From Takakia lepidozioides (Eukaryota > Streptophyta > Takakiopsida > Takakiales > Takakiaceae): a stretch of DNA of 64,000 nucleotides. The notes under the pieces were generated by a model. That model ran no database searches. It saw nothing but the letters and a program-made list of their open reading frames with translations, and was not told where the DNA came from. Where the stretch lies: assembly GCA_030704615.1 (NCBI GenBank), contig CM060734.1:30582042-30646041 (forward strand). The letters run 5' to 3'. Within the stretch, counting starts at the first letter, position 1. Each line of letters starts with the position of its first letter. Positions 1 to 12,719 of this stretch are shown here, one piece after another. The translations under genes were made by a program, and so were the position numbers.

Positions 1-241
1 CGGTAAACCTGCACCAGTCCCCTCCTAAGGGAATTATACAACGCCAAGACACCACAAGAACCAACTTGAAGAAAGATCTGGAGAGCGAGTTCTGAGCCAT
101 ATGCACATGCCAAATAACCACAACAATGTGTGGAACTTATACCACCAGAAATAAAAACCTTCTAAACCTAAACTTTCAGGTTGATGCTCATACAATATCC
201 AAATAGAATGGAATTACTGTGCAACCCCAAGGCAAAATTAC

Positions 242-2444
242 CTGTAGGGGATGTGTTGATGAGTTGAAGGATCGCGATACTTCTTTGCAAGTCCAAAGTC
301 AATGATGTAGACCTGCAGATGGAGGATGCCGTTGTGAGAATGTCTTGAGCCCTTTGTCCACAATAGCATAACCCTCCCTTCTCAGTGACATCTTCTATCC
401 CTTTGCAAAACCACAGGCTCAAATCTTTAGAAGAATTAGATGCAGCATGTCCCGATCTAAAGACCACAACCTCTCGATAACCCTAACCTCCAAAGTTCTG
501 CGACTGCCTGATCCAAACTTCAAGATCTTGTTTACCTGATTTGCTCGCCTGCCAAGGCCCATAAGGAAATTGTCTGGCTTTATGTCTCTGTGAAGAAAAC
601 TCTTGGAGTGCACATATTCCACTCTATTGATCTGCAATACAGTTTAGGGTTAAAACCCAGTACCACAGCCTATAAAGCAACTTTGGAATTTGGATGTCAG
701 AATCCACTTTGCTCAGGAGGACAACAAACACGAAGGCATCTAGCGCTAGAGGAAACTGACATTGAAATTGCCCTACTTACATGTCAACAAAGTGCTATCT
801 CCCTCCATATTGCAAGGAAACCCCCATGAAAGAGGCAAACTTATCAAGACCACCTGGCCAAATGCACTCACCAGCTGATCTGCAAGCATGAGGACAGTCT
901 TCAAGGAGAACTTCCGACTGCAGAAGTTGAAAAGGTCTTCAAGACTTGGCCCCAACAAATCCAGAACCAACACATTGTAGTCTCCTTCTATACCAAACCA
1001 TCGGATATTCGGAATCCCAGCTGCAGAGGACACAAATATCATCAACTTGTCCAGCAGTCTAACAGAACAGATGGAAACATTTTTTTTAAATGAAATAAAA
1101 GAAGAAATACTCTGCAATAATCTCAACTCCTTACTTCCTCCCTGAAGAATCCTGTACAGCTTGGACTCATAGAGCAACTGTGGATGCTTTGTCTTGATAC
1201 TCTCCTGGAACATCCAAAGGCGGAATAAGACACTCAGCAACAGAGGGAGGAATAGCTGACTAGACTAATTCAAGAAGGACCAAGCCATGTGTACAACAAA
1301 CACAGCCATTGTGATATCTTGCTTCGTGGTTGGCTGTGGCACAGCTCTAGCTGAAGCCTATTCTTCTGAGGAGCCATCAAAACACAATCCGTAAGCCTCA
1401 GCTCTCCACAGTCAACTTCGTGCACTTGTACCCTAATACATCACATGTCCTTTTACTTAAGAAGAAATGCCTGAAGGCTGATGTACCAAGCCAGACAGCC
1501 CCAGATGCAAGGCGACATCCGCAGTGAACTTCAATTCCATTCCAATACATTGACAAGATTTTCACAAAGATCTTTGCACGGGCATTTTGAATTCTCCACA
1601 GCTTCCATTACAACTAAGCCTCCCATCACAGTCGTCCCTGAGATCTGGATCACTAACAACTTTTAAGATCATGTGCTTAATTTCCCTCAAAAATGCATGA
1701 TGTCAAAAGAGTACACTCCAATTAAATGCTCTATCTCAAGTGCCTACCCTTCCCCAAACTTCTGCATGGCTCACGGATGATCTCTCCACCACATCCGAAA
1801 TTGAACAGAGGCAACTTCAACTGTGTCCCATCCTTCATACATAATGCACATACATTCATTTCCAACACACCTCACAGTTTGAGATCCTGTTCACAAATGC
1901 ATTAATAATCCAGAGTCGTATGAGGAACTAGAGTTGCTCGAAATTGTCGTACCTACCAAAGAACTATCAATCTGCATCCACTCACAGCACATTCAAGAAG
2001 GTCCACAACAAAAAGCCAATAATTCCCATACATACCAGTTTAATGCCAACTTCCTCATTGGTTTGGATGTTGGTCCCTGCAGCAGACGATCAAACAACTA
2101 TTAGTCAAAGGCAAAAGAGAGCAAGGTAGAGACAATACTAGAACTTCAACCATAAACACCTTGGAAAACCTCCGTGGCATAGAAATAAAATGGAAGAAGA
2201 TGCATCACCACCTCTAAGATGCACATCGACAGTACAATCATGTCAAACACATGGATCCGATGAAATCTTCATGGGGGCAAGGGGGAGAAGCGATGCGTTT
2301 GTAACATGACGAAACAGCAAGCATTTCACAGAGCATAAATCCCAAAGGGTTAAGAGAACAGTTCTTACCTAGATAGATCTCACCAAAAGACCCACTTCCA
2401 ATTTTGCGCCCGAGCCTGTACTTGTTCCCCACGCGTGGTTCCAT
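242..2444 (-). CDS. Casein kinase 1-like Ser/Thr protein kinase, N-terminal part (gene continues past the left edge)
   Basis: Six exons can be spliced with GT-AG borders and matching phases: 2444-2369, 2076-2036, 1204-1135, 1020-872, 631-536 and 312-242. The start at 2444 gives [20 protein letters not shown], the usual N-terminus of plant CK1 with the Gly-rich ATP loop; the upstream in-frame extension is ignored for that reason. Further on are the lysine motif (EVGIKL, where the family has VAIK), [20 protein letters not shown], the catalytic loop [12 protein letters not shown] and [12 protein letters not shown] (DFG). CK1 enzymes phosphorylate acidic or primed Ser/Thr sites. Plant members act in hormone, light and trafficking pathways, but which one this is cannot be told. 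The C-lobe exons lie outside the window; no match to the expected next exon is seen in 1-241. Apart from the Ala-to-Gly change all visible catalytic motifs are intact. Confidence 0.93.
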
Positions 2445-3250
2445 CAAACCTAGTGAATATGTCACCACCTCCTTCAAACTTCCTGTAAGACTCGTGGCTC
2501 CTGTGACGTGTTAAAACTCCCTACTGAATCGCTTCACTAATCCTGAAACCTAGAGGACCTCCTTCTCCACAGCCCTCCACCAGGGTCAGCTTTTACGTAT
2601 TCCCAAGGCCACTACGCACAACAAACCACTTCCATGCTCGCATGGCCGGCGATCCACATTACTTCACTTCACCGGGTTCAGGTTTTCACAACCACCTCAG
2701 ACGCCCCGGGATTTGCCCGCTTTACCTCTTCCTTCTCCAATTCACAGACTCCACATCTGCCGCAGCACTGCAAACCAAACCAAACCACTCCCCCGCCACA
2801 ACCTCAATCACGCTGTCACCCCCACTCCACGCATCGTGCTCACCCGGCGAATCAACAAACCCCCGATCTGTCCCTTCCATTCACATGCATCGCCTCTGAT
2901 CTCATAACCTCTTCCTACGTCCCCTCTAGTAACGGCCCCCTCGCTGAGCGACCGGACGCCCGCTTGCCGTTTCCCCCTATTGCTTCCGAGCGAGGGCTGG
3001 CTATGGCGGGCAAGCTACCCTAGCGAAGCTCGCGATGGCGGATGGGCGGCGCCATGGCCCCCTCCAACCCTGCCCGGCCCTGCCCTGCCTCGCCTCGCCT
3101 CGCCCCCTGCGTCGTCGCCTTGCCCTCTCGCTGCCCCTCCCCAACTACCTGCAATTCTCGTCGGGAACCCTTGTTAATGCCCCGCACGGATGTACAGTGC
3201 TGTGGATGGATGAAATCCTATATATAGCACTTGCGCCTTAAAGGCGCGGG
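2445..3250 (-). promoter_or_regulatory. C-rich 5' leader and promoter region of the casein kinase gene, with a TATA-like site
   Basis: About 800 bp upstream of the kinase start, strongly C-rich on the plus strand (G-rich in the transcript sense), with no plausible exon. At 3218-3227 the sequence CTATATATAG reads as a TATA box on both strands. On the minus strand it would place transcription start near 3190, implying a long 5' leader. The overlapping open frames here lack any family signature and look like composition effects. Confidence 0.35.
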
Positions 3251-4135
3251 TGGCATCGCAACGCGGAATTGGAAGCCCCCGATTCCTTGTGTAATTAAGG
3301 CCTTTTCACCTCCCGCATTTACCCCCCCTACTATCGTCCAACGGACGACAGTTGGTGCGCTCATCTTTTCATCCACGGCCTCTCATCCCACGTCGTCTCT
3401 CTCGTCTCGCTCGTCTCGCGGCATCAAATGTTGCCAGCAAGACTCTGGATTTGAATCGTCGTGGTGTGGTGAGGGAAATGGTATCTTGTCAGTGGGTGAG
3501 AGAGAGTGGAGGGGAGTGAGGGAGTGAGCAAGCGCGGGCCCCGTGACAAGCAGTCTGGACATGAATCCACATTAGTCGAACCGGCGATGAGGTTCGAGGT
3601 TGAGGGGCCCCAAAGAGCCCATGCAGGGCCAAGGGGAAGTGGCTCTTCTTTGCATTGGCGTCAGTGAGAGTATTGTTTATTCTTGTGATCATTTTCGCTG
3701 GAGTTTTGCTTCCCCAGTCTCGGCTGACTCTGTACTGAGACTGCATGGTTCAGCTTTTGGGAAAGCTCGTGTAGAAAGAACTTGGGATATGGACAATCCG
3801 AACTTCTAGTTTGTGGCATGGATTAAGAAGAGATCAGGTTGGTGGACATCTTGCACCAGCATCTCACCCACCTTGGAATGATTTCTGTATGTTCCAACGC
3901 AATCACAAGCAGAACAAGTACATAGTCATGTCTATGATCCCAATGAATTGGACTGAAACAAAACGGTTGTGTTGAAAGAAAACATCTTCATCTGTATCAA
4001 TGGTCTTGTAGGAACTAGGAAGTAGAAAACCTTAGATGTATCAGACACATCACATGCCAGTTCTAATTATATATAGAGAAAACGAATTGTATGGTGTGCT
4101 TCGTGATGTACTGGGCATTCACAAAAACCTCATCT
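3251..4135. other. Intergenic stretch, no gene recognised
   Basis: Between the kinase promoter and the repeated block next to NAL1-like copy a. Only short open frames without recognisable domains occur. I see no RNA gene or mobile-element signature. Confidence 0.4.
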
Positions 4136-4736
4136 TACATCTTTTTTGGTAGCTTCATGGTCTGCATGGCATTCAATATTCTGATGTGAATTTTACAGTC
4201 GCATGTCAGATCTCACCTCAAAATTCTGCCATTCCTAACATAAACTCAGAACTCCAAAAAGTATTCTTCTGTGCAATTCAGAAATTTTGTTACAACTTCC
4301 AGAGTTGTATGACTTACTGTAACGGCTACAATTAACATGTGAAATGCACACAGGCTCATGCCACCAAGGTTTCTCCCTTGAAAACTGAAAGAGCAATAGG
4401 AGATAAACAATCCTCGCCTAGCCGTCATGAGCTTCTGGCTGAATGCCCTTCCAGGATACTCTTTCCTCAACAGTAACAAAATAACCGCGCTCTTGCTTGT
4501 ATCTTACGAATAGTGTTTCCTCTCTGGTGTACATAATAGTCCCCCTTTACTCCTCCACCAGACCCTCGCTCAATTTGGGCCTAGTGGAAATTCCAGCTCA
4601 AACTTGGATGCACATAGGGCAAATAGGCGCGAAACTGGAGTCTTCTTTTGGGAGATTGATCAAGGTGGTAAGGTACCAGTGACGCATCATCTCCACCATT
4701 ACAGTCATCTGAGCCCCCTTTTGAAGAGTGGATTCC
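4136..4736. repeat. Block A: diverged second copy of the 3' end of NAL1-like copy a
   Basis: Aligns in order with block B (4999-5549). Shared landmarks are CATTCAATATTCTGATG, GTCAGATCTCACC, GAGATTGATCAAGGTG and CAGTCATCTGRGCCCCCTT. The last landmark contains the stop codon of NAL1-like copy a in block B, so the duplication took the last codons plus 3' UTR. Divergence is considerable and a retroelement scrap (4538-4594) is present only in this copy. Confidence 0.7.
4538..4594 (+). mobile_element. 57 bp fragment of the gag-only Ty3 LTR inside block A
   Basis: The stretch around CAATTTGGGCCTAGTGGAAA matches the LTRs at about 41704-41761 (same orientation) and 50515-50572 (opposite orientation) with only a few differences. 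Block B has unrelated sequence at this point, so this is a captured or inserted scrap rather than part of the duplicated gene end. Confidence 0.75.
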
Positions 4737-4998
4737 CCTCCCCCCCTGTGTTTTTAGGAAAGCATCCACATCTCATTCATATTTTAGATGTTCTCATTAT
4801 GCTGTTTGCCTCTTTATGGATGCTTTTCAGTATGAGTTGTAACCTTGGGGGAAGAGCACTCTTGAAATTACATAGAGATTTCAAATGAAAACTCACATTC
4901 CAATTCTTAAGTGTAGTCAGGAGAGTATCTTGTCATATGTATACTTTGTGATGGATACTTTCCATACTTTGACCTGTACAAGCTAAAAAGCCTCCGGA

Positions 4999-5549
4999 CT
5001 ACATTTTTCTTGGTAGGAGTTACTGTCCTCATTGTCTACATGTCATTCAATATTCTGATGCGAATTTAGTCGCAAGGGTCAGATCTCACCCCAAATTTCT
5101 GACGTAAACTTCTTCCAAAGGCATTCTACAAGGCATCCAGAACTACCTCAGTTTTGCATAGGACTTACAAGAAAGACTACTTTTGATGGTCCTTCCAAGT
5201 TTGTCAACTCATAGGAGCAATCAAGGTTTGAGTTTTCCCTCTCAAACTGAAGAGCAGTATGAGAGAAACAATTCCTCACCTAGCTGTAATAAGCCCTTCC
5301 AGCTCGCGCTTTCTTCAGTTATAATCTACAATATTATAATGACGTTTTTTCTTGTATCTCACTAGTGTTCCATCCCGGAAAAACATTAAGAAAAGATATT
5401 CAGAAGAAAATATCCTCTTCAGTCGTTCGGCTCTCAAACTTGGATCCAAAATAAAGAAGTGCAAAACTGGAGATTGATCAAGGTGATGAGGTCCCAGGGA
5501 CACACCATCCACACCTTTACTGTCATCTGGGCCCCCTTCTTAGAGTAGT
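4999..5549. repeat. Block B: 3' UTR and last codons of NAL1-like copy a, partner of block A
   Basis: Downstream flank of the NAL1-like gene, reaching into its terminal codons (stop at 5523-5525). The partner copy lies about 0.85 kb further downstream at 4136-4736, in the same orientation. Confidence 0.7.
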
Positions 5550-8500
5550 TTCCTCTGCCTCCCTCTCTCTTTTCTGTGGGCAAACAGCACCCTTCCCCCT
5601 CTGTTTGCTCTGGCCTCCCGGCAACATCTCAACATGCTGATGGATATCATTGTCTGCGCCCAATAATGGCCCTGGTGGTCTCACATTCAAGTCAGCACCC
5701 ACAAGGGATGAGCTCCCCTGTCTAATACTCCCACATGGTTCAACATCATTTTCCCTGGTGGTCGTCAGAGAGCAAACTGGCCTTTGATCCACCTTTTCTT
5801 TTCTTTTCTGGTGGAGAAGATCACCCTGCCCCCTTTCTGCAGCCGAGCCCAATGGCAGCATCCCTACACGATCAAAGAACTGGTGCTCTCTGACAGATGA
5901 GGGCCCTGATGGTCTCACAAAGTCTGCACCCCCAAGAACAGTATAACCTAGGCTATTTGCACTTGGTTGACCGTCGGTTCCATTAATGGTCATGGATGGA
6001 AAGTCCTCATCAGCGCTTGAATACAAGTCCGAGCCATCCAAACCCATGGTAGGTTTGCTTACCTCATCCAATTCAATCACTTCATTCTTTGTCATGCCAG
6101 GTCTCACGGAGGCACCCATTATTAAATGCTGTCGCATACCTATAGCTTCTGAAAACACATTCACAAATACAAGGTTAACACAAAGCATGTCCTGAGAGTG
6201 TTGGCCATCCAAGTACTTGCCTTCCATATATGCATGCATGAATGCAAAAAGGAAAAAGCCAAAGCACAGGCTAACAGACAAACTCAAGGGCTTTGCTGCA
6301 AGCTGTTCTAAAGTCAACGAACAGCTCGCATTTTCATACCCACACCTACCAATACATCACCTCACCCCTACAGAAGATCCATGGTGATGAATGCATGCGT
6401 CCAAGCACACCACCCTAGCTCTTACCAACTAGTGTCAAATGTGGTTTGCCAGATCTAGTACTCCAAAGTTCCTAACATGGGTTTCTTTTATCAATGACCA
6501 TTACATACACAGAAGGTATCCCGAAAGCAGAAACTAGCAAGAATGCACTCAAAGCAAACCTACCAACCCTCCCATAAGCCCGATTGCAGAATAGACACAG
6601 ACCCCAAATATAGTTCTTGCAAGGTCTTTTTAACAGCCAACACAATAACTATTGAAAAATACCCACCAGAATCAACCTTCTTGCAAAAAAGTAAGAAAGA
6701 CATTAGAAAGCAAGTATACTACAACAACACACCAAACAGACAACACTTCTTAACTTTTTCAAAAGGAGACTCGAAGCGTACCCTTCAATTTTAAGCAACT
6801 TTAATAACATGAACATTTGTGAGAGACAAACGACTCCTTAGAGCAAAGTATAAAGAACCTATAGAACTGGCTTGTGGTATCACCATAATTAACCATGCCC
6901 AAAATGTTGGTATCAATGTGAGGCATTCTTTCATTCGCATGCCAGCAGATTCAGGTTGAGACTGCTTGTCAAAAATGTCAATTTGAAAACCTTTAGGAAC
7001 TTGGTGATTGCAAAGGAAGTTACAAGCACTTCCTGTACACAGACAAATCAACTCACAAGAGTCTGTGGGATGGAGACCAACAAACGAGCTATAGAAGTCT
7101 CATGCCCTAAATCAGAACACTCTGGAAGATGAGGAACTGAAAGATCATCCAAAAACCTTCTTACCAAAGACAATTTCTTACAGTTACAGGGCAGGTCCCA
7201 AGGTCAATCAAGTCTTTCCATGAACATGAGCTCTTAAGGATAGGTTAAATACAAGTTGTCAACCTAGAAGTCCAATCAAGAAGTCCAATCCAGTCAATCC
7301 GTAGCTTCAGCTACTTTGAAGTTGTGAATCTTATCCGTGGATTCCAACTGTAGTTAAGCAGGACAAGTTTATATTTGTGACTAAGAAACATGCAATTAAA
7401 AACTTGGGAGAAACCAACTTGCGCAGCCTCCCCTTTAGGTCAAGTAAGTTGATCCTGGCGTATCACGTTGAGAAGTCAAAGGGTTGCAATACAAGGGGGG
7501 ACTTTGCCCATCCAGAAGGGTTGAAGTATTTTAGTACCTCAACCACTTCAGAAGAATTCTTCCAAACCCAGCTACTTTCCGAAGGAACATCCACTTTAGA
7601 AGGAGGTCATTCACTACAGGAAGAAGTGCTTAATAGAAAGGACATAGCCATTGGGAAACTTTCATGAGGGAAGTATTGCAGGCAGCATTTTATAGTGAGG
7701 ACGTGATCCTCTGTAGTCACCTGTTGAATTACTAAAGCTGTAAATGGAAAAAGCATCAGACAGACAAACCTTGCAGGCGTTCCCGGTTGATGATTAAATC
7801 AAGCTGGAGAACATCTAAAAGACGACCGAGATCGACCCCACTTGTCCAATTCTCTGGCTCAAGGTCATTGCGGAGCTTAAGACGCCCCCGATTATTAGTG
7901 CCACCCCAAATGATCCCAACCGGTCGCGGTTTCTCTGCCTCCTCTCCTTCCCAAGTCAACAAAATCAAGCTCCCACTATCACCTTCCAAGTCAAATGTCT
8001 GCTTGTTCTCACCCACTATGAGGAAGTCGGTCAAAAAGCATACGCCCTTGTCATCATTGTACTCTACAGCATATGCCATTATAATACCATGGGTGAGGCC
8101 TGAGCTTCTGCCAACCTTGACCACGTGCTTGCCAACCAAGCTGCATATGGGGGCCTGCAAGTCCACTCGCATCACATCCCCCATTCCTCCCACACCTTTC
8201 ACAGTTGTAGTCACCTTCGACAAGTCAAACGTGTCTGTGAAAGGAACAAAAGCACCATCTGCCCTCACAAATGTCTCTGCATGAACACCAAACGATATGA
8301 CTCACCAAACGCAAGAAACTGAAGTAAAAACAAGTGGAATTATCTCAAGAAAATCTCTATAGTAGATTTTTTTAATTATACTTTTGAGTTTGTGAACAAT
8401 GCATCGCTACAATGAAATGGAACCTAAAACACAATTGGCCAAGAAAGAACCAAAGTGAGAATCATCCTAACAGTGGCTGGCACAAGCAAGGCCAATAGCA

Positions 8501-11163
8501 TGCTTTGACATAACCCGTTTCCCTACTGGGTCGAGGAATCTATCATTTGGTAGTCAGTGATTCTAAACTAGTATGAATATATACTCTTAATAAGTGACTA
8601 ATGTTCTAGGTCTTTCCATCCTAGTATGAATATATATTCTTAATAAGTGACTAATGTTCTAGGTCTTTCCATCCTTGCGAGGACAAACTCAATACTGGGA
8701 AATATATTTATATCAGAGTCAGAGTAGAGAAATGTGTTTCAACTGGAAGCTTCTTCTAGACAACTCTTCAACAATCAGTATTGACACGACAGGAAAGCCT
8801 AAGGGGAATCATACAAGCTGTGGAAATGGACATTCATCATACCTTCATGACCGAGAAACTACAATGGAAGTGAAAAACAAGTGAGGAGAGGCAGACCTGG
8901 ATTCATGCCAGCAAAGATGCCATACCATATATCATCCTTGACAAAAGATGCGGCTCGCTCCACAGCCCCCAAATAAACCCCCGGACCAAGATTCGGTGGT
9001 AGAGGATGAAACATCTTATGATTAGGGTAGTCCAAGTCAACTGCCACATGGCGGTTGGTAAGGAAGCCAAGTTCACGACAGCCTATTTGGCTTTGGACTA
9101 CAGCCCCAAGGGTGCCATATGTTTCCTGACTTGCCACCTGAAGTATTACAGAGTTCAAGTTAGACTTCTGTCATTGTCAATGTGTTGCCCGAGTTAGTTT
9201 TAGTCCAGCCGTATGACCTTGGTCCTTTCTAGACCAGGAATATGATGAAATCAACAGCCCCATCATCAAAAATTTCTTTTCACTTGCATTTCTATTGTTG
9301 GTATTGTTTCACATATTTAGGCCATTAGGAACCTCACCCCCATCTCAACGTTATACCATTGGTTCTTGTTTAGAAGTGACCACAATCAGTGCCTTAGTCA
9401 AGACAGTAGGTAGGCCTTCCAACCCTACCACAACCACAACCAATCATCTGTAACGAGATGTTCACCATTCGAACCTAAGCAAGTGATTGTTGGTGAAAGC
9501 TACCAACCACACCTTTCAGCTAAATCACTGTAAGGAGAACCTGGCTCACGCCCAGTGTGCTCAATATGCCAAAAACAGCTGGCTTGATTTCAAGCTGCCA
9601 CCATACAGTTCTCATCTAGCCTTCAAGAAACTCCGAGTAGTGTCAACAATGTCCGTACTTTGTGGTAGAATTTTATGTTGCCTGGATTGCATCAAGGCCA
9701 GGGTGTGCATCGCTGTGATATGATGCTAATGTTGCCTGAAGTGCTGTTGCAAAGTACAGCACACCAGGGAACATCAACATTAATATATTAGGACTTCTAT
9801 TATTTTGTGCTACGAAGCTCAAAAGCTCAGAGTAAAATGGTACTTCGGTACTCAAACTAGTATGTTTCTTAGAAAGTCATTAAGCTTACAAGGAAATATC
9901 TGCAGTTTTCTTTTATAGGCATCATGATTACATGCTGCAAGGTCTGGAAAATGGGTAGGTAGATGATTCAACAATTCGTTGTACTTAAAAACCTTGATTG
10001 CCAACTCTGTGTCGTTCAAGAATGGCATTCAAATGAAAATCCTGCAATCTTTCAACAAAGAAAGAGAATAGTAGCTCCTACCTTGGTTGCTTCAACTATG
10101 CTGCTTTGAAGTAATGAATTCACTTAAGATCTTGGTGCTTTTTCGAAGGAAACAAGATACTACGCCTCAATCAGCTAAAACAGGATCCCATACCTGTGAG
10201 CCAGATCCAATGCAAGGGTCATTTCCTCTCAAGCCTTCAACCAGCTCCGAGTATATTTGCTCCTTGGAAATTGTTGTATGGGCCCCATAATAGGAAAATT
10301 CCACTACATCGATGTCACACCACACTCCTCCTGGTCCCTGTAGGTTTAAGCACATTAGATCCCTGACCTGGAAACTGTAGGTTGGCGAAACAAACAAACT
10401 CTTTAAGACAGCGCCAGAGGGGTTTTGATGTAACTCATTGCATGTAAATCAGCAGTCACTATCTCGTCTTTTCTATTTATGGAAGCTGAATAACTAAACT
10501 CCCCCCACAGTGCAAGGTTATTTTCCCTTAAAAACCAAGACGAAGGAGCAAGAGGCTGCAATAGAATTATGGTGACAGAAAAGAGTGCTTCACTGACTTT
10601 AAGATATCTAACAATCAGTCCCTTCATCCTTTACAAACTTTGTTTTCCCTGGCGCTCTGGACATTTAGAATGTGTACCTCAAGAAGAGGTGGAAACTTCT
10701 GAACATCAAGGAGCCATTGTGCGTGCACCTTCCGCGCTACAAAGACAATGATAGCAGGGACGGTGGTGAGAGCTCCATGCCTTGTCCGGAAGCCAACGGC
10801 AGTGCCTAAGCTATATCGTCCAAGTGCCCTACTGTGAAAGGCCCGAATGGTCATGAGCTCCAAAAGTGTTGCTGCTTGCTGCCCTCTTGGCAGCCGTTTA
10901 TCACTCTCCAACGCTTCCTTTTGGAGGGCAATGAAGTGGGCTGCTCTCTCTTCAGCAGAACCATCAAGCCAACCTGATGGTGGCCAAATTACATACGCAG
11001 CACTGCTATTGTGGTTCGCGCCAGATGCGAAAGCCTTCAAGGGAGCAGTCACAGAGTGTAAAGGCCAACGGCCAGTAAAATACGTCCAGTCGTCACCCTT
11101 CCGCACTGTCCCAGCAGGCACAGAGTTGCGTTGTCTGCCACACAATAGACGTGTAATGTCCAT
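5523..11163 (-). CDS. NARROW LEAF 1-like trypsin-like serine protease, copy a (about 667 aa)
   Basis: Five exons with clean GT-AG borders and consistent phases: 11163-10678, 10337-10194, 9137-8897, 8276-7770 and 6148-5523. Landmarks in order: GPGGVWCDIDVVEFSYYG; GFLTNRHVAVDLDYP with the likely catalytic His; FVRADGAFVPF with the likely Asp; EGDSGSLILLTWEG with the likely Ser; RPVGIIWGGTNNRGRLKL; WTSGVDLGRLLDVLQLDLII. These match the NAL1 family of plant proteases, which in rice controls leaf width, vascular patterning and auxin transport (582 aa there). The last exon adds about 207 residues and contains a roughly 47-residue internal repeat. The ATG at 11163 was chosen because copy b has the same MDIT beginning. 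The region just upstream ends in a possible acceptor, so a 5' UTR intron is possible. No lesions are visible, so the gene is probably functional. Confidence 0.92.
8568..8673. repeat. 53 bp tandem duplication in intron 3 of NAL1-like copy a
   Basis: Units 8568-8620 and 8621-8673, each beginning CTAGTATGAATATATA and ending GGTCTTTCCATC, with a single difference visible. A recent local duplication with no coding content. Confidence 0.95.
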
Positions 11164-12719
11164 CTCCGCACTGGGCCTACACCACACACATACTTCCTTG
11201 TCAGCATCATATATGTACATGAGAGCCTAGTAAAGTTTAAATCATATTCGAGAGGAGGCAAGCTCACCTCCAAAAGCTTTCAAAGGTCAAAGCAGGACAA
11301 AACATAAAGGAAAAACATAGGGAAGAATAAACCACAAATAAAAAGAGGGTTAGGAATCCACAAAGAACGCTGTCTCATAGCTTAGGGAGTCAATTTAAGT
11401 TTATGAGGCAGGTGAGGGAGCTAACAACACATGCCCTTCTCCCATCACGAGCTGCTTCATTCTCTTGAGGAGTACCTAGCAGTCCATAAACCTCAATTGC
11501 CTGCACCGGGATCCCGATACAACATACTCCTACGCTCCACGTACTTTTAAACTCTGACAGCCACCAGATAAGGCCGACCAAGCAACTGTTTACAGCGGTC
11601 CACTACCACAAGCATGAAACTGCGCGTCCCGTTAAAATTTTGTCAGATTAAAACTTGCGAGACGAGGCACATCTACACATTCTGGACGACTTCTGGAAAC
11701 AACTCAAGCACAACACCCTCATCCTTCAACCAGACTGAAACAAACAAACACTCTTCCAAGGCCAAATAGCGCAACGCATGAGTCGAGCCACCTCTACGAC
11801 TACTTTCCACTTTCCAAGATAACCCCAAGGACTAAACCACAACCCCGCAACCCGAACCAAACAAACACACACCCTTGACTCTTCTATCCAGCAATCAAGC
11901 AAGCAACGTACTGATCCAGATATCGCTCTCGCACCCCCAGCTTCGCTTCTTTCGCAAGAAGCCGCGGATAACCCCTGCTGGACTCGGGGCGAAGGCCCTT
12001 CATGACAAAATCCAACGCCAATACAAACACAATTTATCGCATGCACCACCTCACCGCCTCCAACAATGCGAATCACGGCCTTGTCTCTCACGCATGCAAT
12101 CTCTCACGACCCCGCCATGAGGCACCTTCCTACCTACCTACCTACCTACCCAGAGAACGCGGCCTCACACACACAGCGCTCTGCCCTCCTCTCGTCTTTT
12201 CTCTCTCTCTCTCTCCCTCTCGCTCGCTCGCTCGCTCGTCTCATTCTGTCGCAGTGTCACGGCCAAAAGGAGGCGTACGAGGCAGCCACGTGTCGTCGTA
12301 CCAGATATTCATAGATCTCGCACAATCTACTGGGAAAGGACGAGTCATTGCGCCGACATAACCCAAAAACAATACATATAAATAATTGTACCAATTAATA
12401 TTGCGATTAATAGCGTAACAACTTACTACGATCGTGCCGACCCCGGAAATCCGGCGTACCCGGGGTGTCACTCCGCCGCCGCCGCGATTACATGTTCCGG
12501 TACTCGTACAGCAGTCGGGCTTCGACATTCTATACTTGGATGAGATATTGTTTCTTTGATGAGTGAAACTTGTTTCTATTTTATTTTGTTTTATTTTTAT
12601 TATTTTTATTTTATATTGCTTCTGGATTTTCGAGTTGAAAATTTTGCTCCCAAAGTAGAGGGGGCTGGTATGGCTGTGGAGGTAGGAAGTGTTGCTCTCT
12701 TTCAGAAAGGCTGTTTGTG
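11164..12719. other. Upstream region of NAL1-like copy a with microsatellites
   Basis: Non-coding as far as I can see. It holds a (TACC)n tract at 12131-12150, a (CT)n tract from about 12201 and a (CGCT)n tract to 12239, read as GA- and GAGC-rich on the gene strand. Pyrimidine tracts of this kind are common near plant transcription starts. A T/A-rich tract lies at about 12570-12615, near the end of the PPR pseudogene. No further gene is supported. Confidence 0.5.

Noticed and set aside
2634-3241. Several overlapping plus-strand open frames of 60-129 codons
   Set aside because: They sit in C-rich promoter sequence, overlap each other in three frames and show only Pro/Ser-rich composition, with no domain.
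7787-8322. Plus-strand open frame of 165 codons
   Set aside because: It is the antisense shadow of exon 4 of NAL1-like copy a, whose protein has clear catalytic motifs. The same applies to 58979-59314 over copy b.
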